A stretch of DNA of 64,000 nt, taken from contig NZ_ALAP01000074.1 in NCBI RefSeq assembly GCF_000280905.1, positions 48,136 through 112,135 on the forward strand. The letters are read 5' to 3'. The stretch is from Streptomyces sp. AA1529 (lineage in GTDB: Bacteria; Actinomycetota; Actinomycetes; Streptomycetales; Streptomycetaceae). Under the pieces are notes generated by a model. That model was not told where the DNA came from and did no database searches. It saw only the letters and a list, made by a program, of their open reading frames with translations. Every line of letters starts with the position of its first letter. The stretch's first letter is position 1. The position numbers and the translations under genes were made by a program. Below, one piece after another: positions 32,098 to 41,697 of this stretch.

Positions 32098-32455
32098 TGG
32101 GAATTCCTTTCGGGTTGCGGGCGGGCCGGGCCCGGGCACCGGGTCCGGAATCCGCGTCCACGGAGTCCGCGGTGGCCGGACGCACGCGCCATGGCCGTTG
32201 CCGTGCCGTTGCGGCAGGCGTTCGGCGGCCCCGGGTACCCCGAGTCCCCGCTGCCACACCAGTAGTTCCGCGCCGCGGTGGCGACGCCCGGTGCGGGGCG
32301 TCCGCGGGACGAACGGAGCAGGCACTCGGCTCCGCACCGCCTCGCCGCACGGGACCGGGCGCAGCGGTGGGAGGAGTCGGGGCGCCGCCGGCCCCGCTGT
32401 TCTGTGGCCGGAAGAGGAACGCCCCTTCCCCCGGCTCGTCCCGTGCCCGGCCTGC
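32098..32455. other. 358-bp non-coding stretch
   Basis: No convincing gene is seen on either strand. A short frame on the minus strand (GYPGPPNACRNGTATAMARA) is open but has no start or family. The region probably carries the promoter of the DUF5133 gene and the end of the lysR gene's message. Confidence 0.4.
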
Positions 32456-33370
32456 TCAGTACTGCGGGAGGAGTTCGGCGGCGACCGCCGTGATGGTCTC
32501 GACGGCCTGTGCGAGGACGGGGTTCCCCCGGGCACCGAGGCGGGTGACGGCCATGATGCGGCGCGCCGGGGCCGGTTCCCCGCGCAGTTGGATCCGGGCG
32601 ACGGGCGAATCCTCGCGCAGCCGCGCCAGGCGCGGCACCAGGATCACGCCGAACCCGTGCGCGACCAACGCCGTTCCGGTGTCCCACTCGTCCGCGTAGT
32701 GGGCGATGTCGGGTGTGAAGCCCGCACTCATACAGGCCGCGAGCACGAGCTGGTGGTAGGTCGTACCCGGGCTGCCCACGATCCACTGCTCCCTGGCGGC
32801 ATCGGCCAGCGTGACCCTCCGGCGCTGCGTCAGGGGGTGGTCGTGGGGGACGACCAGGTCCAGCGGATCCTCCAGCAGCGGCCACTGGTCGAAGCGCTGG
32901 TCCGTCATGGGCGGCGAGTCCGCCGTGACGACGAGCAAGGCCAGATCGGCCTCTTCCGCGAGCAACAGGTCGAAACAGCGGTCCGGTTCCGCCTCGACGA
33001 TGCGCACCCTCATGTGCGGGTGGGCATCGCGCAGTCCGGCGGCGGCGGGCGGCAGCAGACTGCTGGCGGCGGTGGAGAAGCCGCACAGTGTGACCGGGCC
33101 GGTGGGCTCGGTACCGACTGCGGCCAGTTCGGCGCGGGCGAGTTCCCACTGCTCCTGCAGGCGCTCCGCGTGGCGCAGCAGGACGCGGGCGGTGTTCGTC
33201 AGACGGATGCCGCGGCCCTGCTGCACCACGAGCTCCGTGCCCACCGCAGCGGCGAGCTGACGCAGCTGGTACGAGACCGCTGAGGGCGTGTAATGCAGGG
33301 CCTGGGCGGCGGCGGTCACCGTGCCGTGCTCGGCGACCATCTGCAGGATCCGGAGCCGGGAATCAATCAT
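32456..33370 (-). CDS. LysR-type transcriptional regulator
   Basis: A 304-residue LysR protein. The HTH (LRILQMVAEHGTVTAAAQAL and HYTPSAVSYQLRQLAAAVG) is followed by the periplasmic-binding-like effector domain (VTLCGFSTAASSLLPPAA, DLALLVVTADSPPMTDQRFD). It is divergent from an MFS gene with 73 bp between starts, so it probably controls that gene and itself. Effector unknown. Confidence 0.92.
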   Translation of the reverse strand: MIDSRLRILQMVAEHGTVTAAAQALHYTPSAVSYQLRQLAAAVGTELVVQQGRGIRLTNTARVLLRHAERLQEQWELARAELAAVGTEPTGPVTLCGFSTAASSLLPPAAAGLRDAHPHMRVRIVEAEPDRCFDLLLAEEADLALLVVTADSPPMTDQRFDQWPLLEDPLDLVVPHDHPLTQRRRVTLADAAREQWIVGSPGTTYHQLVLAACMSAGFTPDIAHYADEWDTGTALVAHGFGVILVPRLARLREDSPVARIQLRGEPAPARRIMAVTRLGARGNPVLAQAVETITAVAAELLPQY

Positions 33371-33443
33371 GCGAAGAGTTTGCACGATCGGGCGCGAATT
33401 CGTTTGATTCCCCTTGTGTTTCCCGGCCTGCACACTGGCTCGC

Positions 33444-34970
33444 GTGACTGATCAGCTTCTTTCCCGGGGCAGGAGCGCCCGCCCGGATCCGGACCCCGGC
33501 TCCCCGCCCGCCGCACGGTCCCTCCGAGGGCGACGGCTGCCGGAGGGCAGAGATGACCGGCGAACGGTGCGGACCACCGGGCTCCTGGTGGCGGTGCTGA
33601 CCGCGGGCGCCTATCTGCCCGGCCCGCTCTACCCGCACTACCAGCGCCTCTTCGGCTACGACGACCTGGTCATGACGCTGCTCTTCGCAACGTTCGCGCT
33701 GGTGAGTGGACCGACGCTGCTGCTGTGCGGCCCGGCCGCCGATGTCGTGGGCCCCCGGCCCGTGCTGCGGTCGAGCGTGCTGCTGGCCGCCGTCGGCTCC
33801 GGATGCTTCCTCCTCGCCCCCGGCCCCGCCTGGCTCTTCGCCGGACGCGTGAGCCAGGCGCTGGCGCTGGGGGCCGCGACCGGCGCCGCCCAGGCCCTCA
33901 TGACCCGGCACCGACACCCCGCGGCCCGGGTCGGCGGGCCTCTGCTGGCCGGACTGGCCTTCGCGGCAGGCACCGCCGCGGGCCCGGCCGTCTCGGGGGT
34001 ACTCGCCCAGTACGCGCCGGCCCCCCTGGTCACCCCCTACCTGCTGCACCTGGTGCTGCTGGCCTGGGTCTGGCACCTGATGCGCCGGAACGTACCCGAG
34101 CCCGAGCCGGGGGCCTGCGAGGGAGCCCGCCGACGGTGGCGCCCGGCCCGTCCGCAGCTGCCCTCCGCGCTCCGGCCGTTGTTCGTCGTCGCGGGGCTGG
34201 CCGGGTTCCTCGCCTGGGCCGTCGTCGGCATCTACCTCGCGCTCCTCCCGGCACTGCTCGCGCGTACATCGCGCGGAGCGGGCCCGGCCCTGGCGGGAGG
34301 TGTGGTGGCGGCAGTCCTGGTGTGCTCGGTGCTGACGCAGTGCGCCGGCGCGCGCGGCTCGGCACGCTCGGCACGGCTCGTCGGTCTCGCCGCACTGATC
34401 GCGAGCCTGCTGCTCCTCGCCGCCGGCGGTGCCGCGTCGCTCCCCGCGACGCTCGTCTCGGCGCTGCTCGCCGGGTCCGGACACGGGCTGGCCGTCAGCG
34501 GGGCCGCCCGCGCGGTGGACGCGCGGACACCTCCCGGACAGCGTGCCGGGATCGCGGCCGCGCTGTACCTCCTCTTCTACACGGGGTCCGGGACCCCGGC
34601 CGTCGCCGTGGGGCTGATGTCCACACACATGCCGCTCACCGCGGCGGTGACCGTGCTGAGTTGGGCCGGTGCCGCCCTCGGTGCGGTCGCGCTGTTCGCC
34701 ACCTGCCGCCTGCCCGTCCCGGTGCGACGGGACGGGCAGGCGACGCACCCCGCCGCGCACGTCCCTCGCCGGGTCTTCCCGGGCGGCCGTCCGGCGCGTG
34801 GGACGGGGACGTCTGCACCGGCCCGGCACCGAGGCCGCCGCTCACGCCCGTCGTCCCGTTCCTCCGTCGGCCCGGCGGCCGTCCGTCCCCCGGGCCGACC
34901 GCCGGTCCCTCCTGGCCCGCATCGGCCGCCCGCGCAGGAACACCCCTCCGGGACGCGGCGGAACCGCTGA
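33444..34970 (+). CDS. MFS transporter
   Basis: A 508-residue protein. Twelve hydrophobic helices within residues 45-415; motif A-like LCGPAADVVGPRPVLRSS follows the second helix. The 95-residue tail is Pro/Arg-rich and cytosolic. The GTG at 33444 opens a charged N-terminus; the frame is open back to 33414. Probably an exporter, since it is paired with a LysR regulator. Confidence 0.85.
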   Translation: MTDQLLSRGRSARPDPDPGSPPAARSLRGRRLPEGRDDRRTVRTTGLLVAVLTAGAYLPGPLYPHYQRLFGYDDLVMTLLFATFALVSGPTLLLCGPAADVVGPRPVLRSSVLLAAVGSGCFLLAPGPAWLFAGRVSQALALGAATGAAQALMTRHRHPAARVGGPLLAGLAFAAGTAAGPAVSGVLAQYAPAPLVTPYLLHLVLLAWVWHLMRRNVPEPEPGACEGARRRWRPARPQLPSALRPLFVVAGLAGFLAWAVVGIYLALLPALLARTSRGAGPALAGGVVAAVLVCSVLTQCAGARGSARSARLVGLAALIASLLLLAAGGAASLPATLVSALLAGSGHGLAVSGAARAVDARTPPGQRAGIAAALYLLFYTGSGTPAVAVGLMSTHMPLTAAVTVLSWAGAALGAVALFATCRLPVPVRRDGQATHPAAHVPRRVFPGGRPARGTGTSAPARHRGRRSRPSSRSSVGPAAVRPPGRPPVPPGPHRPPAQEHPSGTRRNR

Positions 34971-35117
34971 ACCGCACGAGGGCGACACGGGCCGGGCCGG
35001 TAACGGCGTCGGGAGGGCACGACCACATCCGGAGTGCCGGTGCCCTGGACCGGACGCGGAAGCGCCGAGGGCTCGCGGGGCGCACTACCCAGGCGGGGGG
35101 ATCTGTGCCTAGGCTGG

Positions 35118-35315
35118 CGGTGCAGCTGGTTCGTCCCGCCCGCCAGGCGGGATGTCGTAAGAGGGAACCCGGTGGAAGTCCGGGACTGCCCCGCAGCGGT
35201 GAGCGGGAACGACCGCCGTCACACGCACTGGACCCCGACGGTCCGGGAAGCGACGGCCAGTAGGAGCCCCGCCGGGAGACCGGCAGGCGTGCCCGCGAGT
35301 CCGAAGACCTGCCCG
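35118..35315 (+). promoter_or_regulatory. Cobalamin (B12) riboswitch
   Basis: The conserved core is visible: gggaacccggtggaagtccg, then ggactgccccgcagcggtga, gcgggaa, and the terminal gagtccgaagacctgcc. This is the AdoCbl-type aptamer. It sits 175 bp upstream of metE, so binding of cobalamin should lower metE expression. The SD of metE lies in a ggagatctcc palindrome just before the GTG. Confidence 0.93.
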
Positions 35316-35489
35316 TTGCCCGCACGCGCCCATGTGTGTGCGGACATTCCGGTGACCTCGAGGGCGGGTCGGCGTACATATCCGGTGGACGGACGCAGGC
35401 CGCACTTCCGCCTCCGCACCGGTGTTCCGTCACCTTCGCTCCTCGTGCTCGCCGGGATCCCGACGAGACATCTCGCGAAGGAGATCTCC

Positions 35490-37814
35490 GTGACAGCCAC
35501 GTCCGCAGCCGCGGCAGCAGGGGCCACCGTCCACGGCTACCCCCGCCAGGGCCCGAACCGGGAGCTGAAGAAGGCCGTCGAGGGCTACTGGAAGGGCCGC
35601 GTCACCGCCGCCGGCCTCCAGCAGACCGCGAAGGACCTGCGCGCGGCCAACTGGCGGCAGCTCGCCGAGACCGGCATCCACGAAGTGCCCACCGGCGACT
35701 TCTCGTACTACGACCACATGCTGGACTCCAGCGTCATGGTCGGCGCGGTCCCCGAACGGCATCGCGCCGCCGTGGCGGCGGACACGCTGGCCGGCTACTT
35801 CGCGATGGCCCGCGGCACCCAGGACGTGGCACCGCTGGAGATGACCAAGTGGTTCGACACCAACTACCACTACCTGGTCCCCGAACTCGGTCCGGACACC
35901 GTATTCGCGGCCGACGCCACCAAGCAGGTCACCGAGCTGAAGGAAGCCCTGGCGCTGGGGCTGGCGGCCCGGCCCGTGCTGGTCGGTCCGGTCACCTACC
36001 TGCTGCTGGCCAAGCCCGCCCCGGGTGTCGCCGCGGACTTCGAGCCGCTGAGCCTGCTGGAGCGGCTCCTGCCGGTCTATGCCGAACTCCTCGCCGACCT
36101 CCGCGCCGCGGGCGCCGCATGGGTCCAGCTGGACGAGCCCGCGCTGGTCCAGGACCGTACCCCGCAGGAGCTGGCCGCCGCCGAGCGGGCACACCGCGCG
36201 CTCGGCGGACTCACGGACCGGCCGAAACTGCTGGTCGCCTCCTACTTCGACCGGCTCGGCGACGCCCTGCCCGTACTGGCCAAGGCACCGGTCGACGGCC
36301 TCGCCGTGGACTTCACCGGGGCGGCCGCGGCCAACCTCGACGCGCTGGCCGCCGTCGGCGGCCTGCCCGGCAAGCGGCTGGTGGCCGGCGTCGTCAACGG
36401 CCGCAACATCTGGATCGACGACCTGGAGAAGTCCCTGACCACCCTGGGCACCCTCCTCGGTCTCGCCGGCCGGGTGGACGTGTCGGCCTCCTGCTCGCTG
36501 CTGCACGTGCCGCTGGACGCGCAGGCCGAGGGCGACATCGACCCAGAGGTGCTGCGCTGGCTCAGCTTCGCCCGGCAGAAGACGGCCGAGATCGCCACCC
36601 TCGCCAAGGGCCTGGCGCAGGGCACCGACGCCATCGGCGCCGAACTGGCCGCCAACCGCGCCGCCCTGGCCTCCCGCACCGGCTCCGCACTCACCCACGA
36701 CCCGGCGGTGCGGGCCCGGGCCGCGGCCGTCACGGAGGCCGAGACCCACCGCTCCCCGTCCTACGCCGAGCGCACCTCGGCGCAGCGCGCGCAGCTGCGC
36801 CTGCCGCTGCTGCCGACCACCACCATCGGCTCCTTCCCCCAGACGACCGAACTGCGCACCGCCCGCGCCGATCTGCGCGCCGGGCGCATCGACCCGGACG
36901 CCTACGAGGAGCGGATCAGGACCGAGATCCGCGACGTCCTGGCCTTCCAGGAAAAGGCCGGCATCGACGTGCTGGTGCACGGCGAACCCGAACGCAACGA
37001 CATGGTGCAGTACTTCGCCGAACAGCTCACCGGCTACCTGGCCACCCGGCACGGCTGGGTGCAGTCCTACGGCACCCGCTACGTCCGCCCTCCGATCCTG
37101 GCCGGCGACCTCTCCCGCCCCGAGCCGATGACGGTGCGCTGGGCCCGGTACGCCCGGTCACTGACCGAACGCCCCGTCAAGGGCATGCTCACCGGCCCGG
37201 TCACCATGCTCGCCTGGTCCTTCGTCCGCGACGACCAGCCCCTCGGGGACACGGCACGCCAGGTCGCCCTCGCGCTGCGCGACGAAGTGGGCGACCTGGA
37301 GGCCGCCGGCACCTCGGTCATCCAGGTCGACGAACCCGCACTGCGCGAGACCCTCCCGCTGCGCGCCGCCGACCGCGAGGCCTACCTGGCCTGGGCGACC
37401 GAGGCGTTCCGCCTCACCACCGCCGGAGTACGGCCCGACACCCAGATCCATACCCACATGTGCTACGCCGAGTTCGGCGACATCGTGCAGGCGATCGACG
37501 ATCTGGACGCCGACGTCATCAGCCTGGAGGCCGCCCGCTCCCACATGCAGGTCGCCCACGAACTGGCCGGACACGGCTACCCCCGCGAAGCCGGCCCCGG
37601 CGTCTACGACATCCACTCCCCCCGGGTGCCCGGTGCCGAAGAGGCCACGGCCCTGCTCCGCAAGGGCCTCGAAGCCATCCCGCCCGAGCGGCTGTGGGTC
37701 AACCCCGACTGCGGCCTCAAGACCCGCGGCTGGCCGGAGACCAGGGCCTCCCTGGAGAACCTGGTCACCGCCGCACGAACCATCCGTGCGGAGCTGCCGG
37801 ACAGTACGTCCTGA
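35490..37814 (+). CDS. metE: Cobalamin-independent methionine synthase
   Basis: A 774-residue MetE with N- and C-terminal barrels. N-terminal ELKKAVEGYWKGRVTAAGLQ; C-terminal catalytic barrel with HTHMCYAEFGD (zinc His and Cys) and the final zinc Cys in WVNPDCGLKTRGW. It transfers the methyl of 5-methyl-THF (polyglutamate) to homocysteine. The upstream B12 riboswitch shuts it off when B12 is available, when MetH can do the work. GTG start behind AAGGAG. Confidence 0.97.
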   Translation: MTATSAAAAAGATVHGYPRQGPNRELKKAVEGYWKGRVTAAGLQQTAKDLRAANWRQLAETGIHEVPTGDFSYYDHMLDSSVMVGAVPERHRAAVAADTLAGYFAMARGTQDVAPLEMTKWFDTNYHYLVPELGPDTVFAADATKQVTELKEALALGLAARPVLVGPVTYLLLAKPAPGVAADFEPLSLLERLLPVYAELLADLRAAGAAWVQLDEPALVQDRTPQELAAAERAHRALGGLTDRPKLLVASYFDRLGDALPVLAKAPVDGLAVDFTGAAAANLDALAAVGGLPGKRLVAGVVNGRNIWIDDLEKSLTTLGTLLGLAGRVDVSASCSLLHVPLDAQAEGDIDPEVLRWLSFARQKTAEIATLAKGLAQGTDAIGAELAANRAALASRTGSALTHDPAVRARAAAVTEAETHRSPSYAERTSAQRAQLRLPLLPTTTIGSFPQTTELRTARADLRAGRIDPDAYEERIRTEIRDVLAFQEKAGIDVLVHGEPERNDMVQYFAEQLTGYLATRHGWVQSYGTRYVRPPILAGDLSRPEPMTVRWARYARSLTERPVKGMLTGPVTMLAWSFVRDDQPLGDTARQVALALRDEVGDLEAAGTSVIQVDEPALRETLPLRAADREAYLAWATEAFRLTTAGVRPDTQIHTHMCYAEFGDIVQAIDDLDADVISLEAARSHMQVAHELAGHGYPREAGPGVYDIHSPRVPGAEEATALLRKGLEAIPPERLWVNPDCGLKTRGWPETRASLENLVTAARTIRAELPDSTS

Positions 37815-37818
37815 TCCC

Positions 37819-37869
37819 GGTCCGCGGGCCGGAGCGGCCGGGTTGCGCCGCCGCTCCGGCCCGCGGGCC
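37819..37869 (+). terminator. metE terminator
   Basis: Perfect 16-bp stem (ccgcgggccggagcgg at 37822-37837 with its complement at 37851-37866), extended by two or three further pairs, and a 13-base loop, directly after the metE stop. No U-tract. Confidence 0.85.
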
Positions 37870-37976
37870 CGTACCTGTCCCGGCGCGGCGCGAAGCGGGG
37901 CAGGATGGTCCCGGGGCCGCGGCGAAGAGCGGCTCCGCAGGGCACCGGCGCGCACCACCGACGAGGAGTTCCCCCC

Positions 37977-38315
37977 ATGACCGCCGAGCAGCGCTCCGTC
38001 CTCCGCACCGTCCGCCGGGCTCTCACCAGCGTGCCGGCGCTCCTCTACCTCGCGCTGTGCGTGGGCCTGATCGGGTGGGCCGTCGCGGTCACGGCATGGG
38101 ACGAGAGCGGCGAGTCCATGGCCGGGGTGGTCCCCACGTTCGCGACCCTGCCGCTCAGCCTGGTCGTCCTGGCGCTCCCGCTGCCCGACGGACCGTGGGG
38201 GTTCGTCCCGCTCCTGCTGGGGTGCGCCCTGGTGAACGCCGTGCTCATCGGCTGGTGGGTACGCGCTCTGACGGGACGGTCCGGTTCCGCGCCGCGTTCC
38301 GACCCCCGGACCTGA
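37977..38315 (+). CDS. Small three-helix membrane protein
   Basis: A 112-residue protein with three hydrophobic helices (about 18-38, 50-70, 75-97) joined by short loops (AWDESGESMAG). It resembles proteins annotated as the SCO4225 family of Streptomyces membrane proteins, but the match is by layout only. RBS ACGAGGAG. Role unknown. Confidence 0.65.
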   Translation: MTAEQRSVLRTVRRALTSVPALLYLALCVGLIGWAVAVTAWDESGESMAGVVPTFATLPLSLVVLALPLPDGPWGFVPLLLGCALVNAVLIGWWVRALTGRSGSAPRSDPRT

Positions 38316-38433
38316 CCGGGGCGGTGCCGGTCCGCGACCCGGCACCCGGCCGGCCCCGGCACGGCCCGGGACCGTCCGCGGCCGGGCGGGCCGGGGTGCT
38401 CGGCTCTCCCGGCGCGCCGGCGGGTGCGCCGCG

Positions 38434-39765
38434 TCAGTCGAAGCGCCCTCCACCGGCCGGGCGCAGCGCGGCGGCGACATCGGCGGCGACGCGTTCGACG
38501 TCGGCCGGGGACAGCGGTGAGACGGTCAGCCGCAGCCCGGGCGGCGACGCGAGCCGGAACCGGGCGCCCGGCGCCGCCGCCCAGCCCGCCTGGAGCAGCC
38601 GGGCCACCGGACCGGTTTCGTCCGGCACCGGCACCCACACGTTCATGCCGCTGCGTCCGTGCGCGGCGACGCCCCGGGCGGCGAGCGCGCCGATGAGCGC
38701 GGTGCGCCGCGCGCCGTAGGAGCCGGCCACCTGCTCGGGGCGGGTCGCCCCGGTCTCCCACAGGTGTGCGACGGCCCGCTGGAGCAGTTGGCTGACCCAG
38801 CCGGGGCCGAGCCGCTGGCGGCCGCGGACCCGGTCGACGGTGAGCGGGTCGCCGGTGAGCACCGCGAGCCGCAGATCGGGGCCGTATGCCTTGGCGGTGG
38901 AACGCACCAGGGCCCAGCGATGCGTGGTGCCCGCGAGCGGATGCAACGGCAGGTCGACGATGCCGTGGCCGTGGTCGTCCTCGATGAGCAGTGTTTCGGG
39001 GCGGGCGGCCAGTACGGCGCGCAGTTCGGCGGCGCGTGCGGCCGGGACGGCGGCGCCCGTCGGGTTCTGGGCGCGGTCGGTGACCAGCACCGCCCGCGCG
39101 CCCTGTTGCAGGGCGCGGTCCAGGTCGGCGGGGAGCGGCCCGGAGTCGTCGACGGGGACGGGTACCGGGCGCAGCCCCAGTGCGGGCACGAGGTCGAGCA
39201 GGCTGCCCCAGCCCGGGTCCTCGACGGCGACCGCGTCACCGGGGCGCAGATGTGCCGTCAGTACGCGTTCGATGGCGTCCAGGGATCCGGAGGTGACGGC
39301 AAGCGGCCCTGCGGGCACACCGTCGGCGTCCAGCGCCGCCCGGGCCAGGGAGGCGAATCCGGGGTCGGTGTCGGGAGCTCCGTAGAGCACGGGAGCGCGC
39401 GCCGCGCGGTCGGCGGAAGCGGTGAAGGCAGCGGTGAGCGGGGGAAGCAGCGCGGGGTCGGGGTTGCCGGTGGAGAGGTCGACGCCGCCGGGCGGCGGCT
39501 CGACCCGAACGGACTCCCGGGGTGCGGTGGCGGGGCGCTGCCGTACCCGGCTGCCGCGCCGCCCTGCGGTCTCGATGACGCCGCGGTCGCGCAGGGTGCG
39601 GTAGGCGGCGGCCACGGTGTTGGGGTTCACGCCGAGCGCGGTGGCCAGTTCCCGCAGGGGCGGCAGCGGGTCGCCGGGCGCGAGTGCGCCGCGGCCGACG
39701 CCGCGCTCCACGCTGTCCGCGATCTCTGCTGCGCCCCGGCCCGTGATCCGATAGTCTCCTAGCAC
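38434..39765 (-). CDS. MocR-type (GntR HTH plus aminotransferase-like) regulator
   Basis: A 443-residue protein. N-terminal GntR winged HTH (GALAPGDPLPPLRELATALG, then NPNTVAAAYRTLRDRGVI), a linker, then a fold-type I aminotransferase-like domain with the PLP-binding Lys in RSTAKAYGPDLRLA and the usual Asn/Asp (TDRAQNPTGAAVP). MocR proteins such as PdxR sense PLP. It is divergent from a PNPOx-like gene, with an inverted repeat between them. GTG start; the -10-like TAATAG just upstream suggests a leaderless message. Confidence 0.92.
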   Translation of the reverse strand: MLGDYRITGRGAAEIADSVERGVGRGALAPGDPLPPLRELATALGVNPNTVAAAYRTLRDRGVIETAGRRGSRVRQRPATAPRESVRVEPPPGGVDLSTGNPDPALLPPLTAAFTASADRAARAPVLYGAPDTDPGFASLARAALDADGVPAGPLAVTSGSLDAIERVLTAHLRPGDAVAVEDPGWGSLLDLVPALGLRPVPVPVDDSGPLPADLDRALQQGARAVLVTDRAQNPTGAAVPAARAAELRAVLAARPETLLIEDDHGHGIVDLPLHPLAGTTHRWALVRSTAKAYGPDLRLAVLTGDPLTVDRVRGRQRLGPGWVSQLLQRAVAHLWETGATRPEQVAGSYGARRTALIGALAARGVAAHGRSGMNVWVPVPDETGPVARLLQAGWAAAPGARFRLASPPGLRLTVSPLSPADVERVAADVAAALRPAGGGRFD

Positions 39766-39770
39766 AAACT

Positions 39771-39792
39771 CTATTATGCACTAGTGCAATAG
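39771..39792. promoter_or_regulatory. Palindromic operator between MocR and PNPOx-like genes
   Basis: Inverted repeat around tgcactagtgca (12-bp perfect palindrome at 39777-39788), extended by ctatta on one side and atag on the other. It overlaps candidate -10 elements for both divergent genes (tattat rightward, taatag leftward). This is the likely MocR operator. Confidence 0.75.
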
Positions 39793-39819
39793 GGGAATGA
39801 GAAGAGCGAGGAGAATGCC

Positions 39820-40542
39820 GTGACCGGCTCACCGTCCGAACCGACAGCCGAACCGACAGCGGAGCCGAAGACCGACCCGGAGGCCGGCCCCAGGACGTAT
39901 CCCCCGACCCCGCGCACCACCGGCACCCGGGCCCGCGAGCGGATGAGCTACGACCGGGAGACGGTGCACGCCGTCCTGGACGCGGGCTGCCTGTGCCACC
40001 TCGGCTTCGTCCGCGACGGCGCACCCGTCGTGCTGCCCACGCTGTACGCACGCGTGGGGGAACGGCTGTACGTGCACGGCTCCACGGGGTCCCGCCCGCT
40101 GCGGGAGGCCGGACAGGCGGACGCGGGGGTACCGGTGTGCGTGACCGTCACGCACCTGGACGGACTGGTGCTGGCCAGGGCCGCCTTCCACCACTCGGTG
40201 AACTACCGCTCCGTGGTGGCGCACGGGCTCGCGTATCCGGTGACCGACCACGAGGAGCGGCTGCTGGCGCTGGACGCGATCGTGGAGAGCGCCGTCCCCG
40301 GCCGGGCGGCGGACTCGCGCCGCGCCAACGCCAAGGAACTCGCCGCGACCGCCGTCGTCCGCGTGGACCTGGCCGAGGTGTCGGTCAAGTCCCGCAGCGG
40401 CGGCCCGGGCGACGAGCCCGAGGACCTCGCCCTGCCGCACTGGAGCGGCGTGGTGCCCGTCTCCCCCGTCCACGGCGCTCCGATACCGGCCGACGACCTG
40501 GCTCCGGACATCCCCGTCCCCGGCTACCTCACCGCACGCTGA
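39820..40542 (+). CDS. PNPOx-like flavin-binding family protein
   Basis: A 240-residue protein. The first 35 residues are a low-complexity EPTAEPTAEPKTDPEAGP extension. The FMN-binding split barrel follows (ERMSYDRETVHAVLDAGCLC, then HLGFVRDGAPVVLPTLYARV and LYVHGSTGSRPLR). Members bind FMN, heme or F420. The divergent MocR-type neighbour often controls B6 or related genes, so a link to vitamin B6 or redox is plausible. Starts with GTG behind GAGGAG. Confidence 0.88.
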   Translation: MTGSPSEPTAEPTAEPKTDPEAGPRTYPPTPRTTGTRARERMSYDRETVHAVLDAGCLCHLGFVRDGAPVVLPTLYARVGERLYVHGSTGSRPLREAGQADAGVPVCVTVTHLDGLVLARAAFHHSVNYRSVVAHGLAYPVTDHEERLLALDAIVESAVPGRAADSRRANAKELAATAVVRVDLAEVSVKSRSGGPGDEPEDLALPHWSGVVPVSPVHGAPIPADDLAPDIPVPGYLTAR

Positions 40543-41545
40543 CGTCCAGCGCCGCGTCCGCGGGGCCGCCGGACCCGGCGACCGGTGGTGCGGCGGCCCG
40601 CGGCTCGGGGGTGGAGCGCTGGGCGACGAGGGCACCCAGCAGCACGAGGGCACCCCCGGCCAACTGCACGGCACTCAGATGCTCCCCGAGCAGCACCCAG
40701 GCGAGCACCGTCGCGACGACCGCCTCCAGGCAGGCGACCACGCCGGCCACGGGTGGCGAGAGCCGCCGCACCGAGACCACCCCGGTCAGATAGGCGGTGG
40801 CGGTGGCCACCAGCACGATCCAGGCCAGCAGCGCCAGTCCGTGCACCGCGGTGCCGTGCAGCGGAGCGCTGTCCGCCAGCACACTCCAGTCGGTGTGCCA
40901 GGGCCGGGCGACGGCGGTCAACGCCAGGGCGCCGATCAGCAGTCCGTAGGCGATGACACCCGCCGGGTCGGCGGGCGGCCGGGCGGCGGCGTCGCCCTCG
41001 GCGGTGCTGCCGTGGTCCGAGAGCACGAAGTAGCCCACCTGGCAGCAGGCGGCACCCAGGGCGAGCAGCAGGCCGAGCCCGTCCAGCCGCAGCCCCGCCC
41101 ACACCTCGACGACGCAGCTCAGTCCGCCGACGGCCAGCACCATGCCGACGGCGGCGGCCCGGGTCACCGCGCGGCGCTGCACGAACCGCACCCACAGCAG
41201 CACCAGCGCCGGGGCCAGGTACTCGATCAGCAGTGCGACACCGACCGGGATGCGGGAGAGCGCGGTGAAGTAACACGCCTGCACACCCGCGACGGCGAGC
41301 AGCCCGAACCCCAGCAGCAGCCAGGGACGTTCGCGCACCAGTGCCCGGTGCCGCCAGGCCAGCGGCAGCAGCACGAGCGCACCACCGGCCGCCCGCAGCC
41401 AGGTGACGTGAAGCGGTTCCATCCCGGCTTCGATGAGCGGTTTCGCCGCGACCCCCGAGCTGCCGAACGCGAAGGCGGAGGCCAGGGCCAGGGCGAGGCC
41501 CGAGGCGGGGGCCCGGGGAGCGGCCGTGGAGGAGTGGGTGCGCAT
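40529..41545 (-). CDS. EamA-family transporter
   Basis: A 338-residue protein with ten hydrophobic helices in two EamA halves (LIEAGMEPLHVTWLRAAGGA in the first; VVACLEAVVATVLAWVLLGE in the second). DMT superfamily efflux or exchange of metabolites; substrate unknown. It is convergent with the PNPOx-like gene and their ends overlap by 14 bp. ATG start at 41545. Confidence 0.9.
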   Translation of the reverse strand: MRTHSSTAAPRAPASGLALALASAFAFGSSGVAAKPLIEAGMEPLHVTWLRAAGGALVLLPLAWRHRALVRERPWLLLGFGLLAVAGVQACYFTALSRIPVGVALLIEYLAPALVLLWVRFVQRRAVTRAAAVGMVLAVGGLSCVVEVWAGLRLDGLGLLLALGAACCQVGYFVLSDHGSTAEGDAAARPPADPAGVIAYGLLIGALALTAVARPWHTDWSVLADSAPLHGTAVHGLALLAWIVLVATATAYLTGVVSVRRLSPPVAGVVACLEAVVATVLAWVLLGEHLSAVQLAGGALVLLGALVAQRSTPEPRAAAPPVAGSGGPADAALDVSVR

Positions 41546-41697
41546 CGGCGCATCATCTCAAGCTCCGACAGGAGTGTCACCCCGGATGCCCCTGACAAGG
41601 CCCGGCCGGGCAGGACACCTCGCCGAGCGGTCCGCAGGCCCGGCGCCGGCGGGCGGACCGGAACCGACGGGCGGCAGACGGCGGGCAGCAGGCGGCG

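Noticed and set aside
32140..32280. Minus-strand open frame with Asn/Tyr/Cys-rich sequence as a small gene
   Set aside because: No start codon with an RBS and no family; kept only as a comment on the gap.
35336..38719. A 1127-codon open frame across metE
   Set aside because: It is a frame-shifted shadow of metE, with an Arg/Pro-rich translation and no family-like sequence.
38434..39765. MocR gene as a functional aminotransferase
   Set aside because: The GntR-type HTH is fused in front, which is the regulator architecture; the aminotransferase-like part is used to sense PLP.
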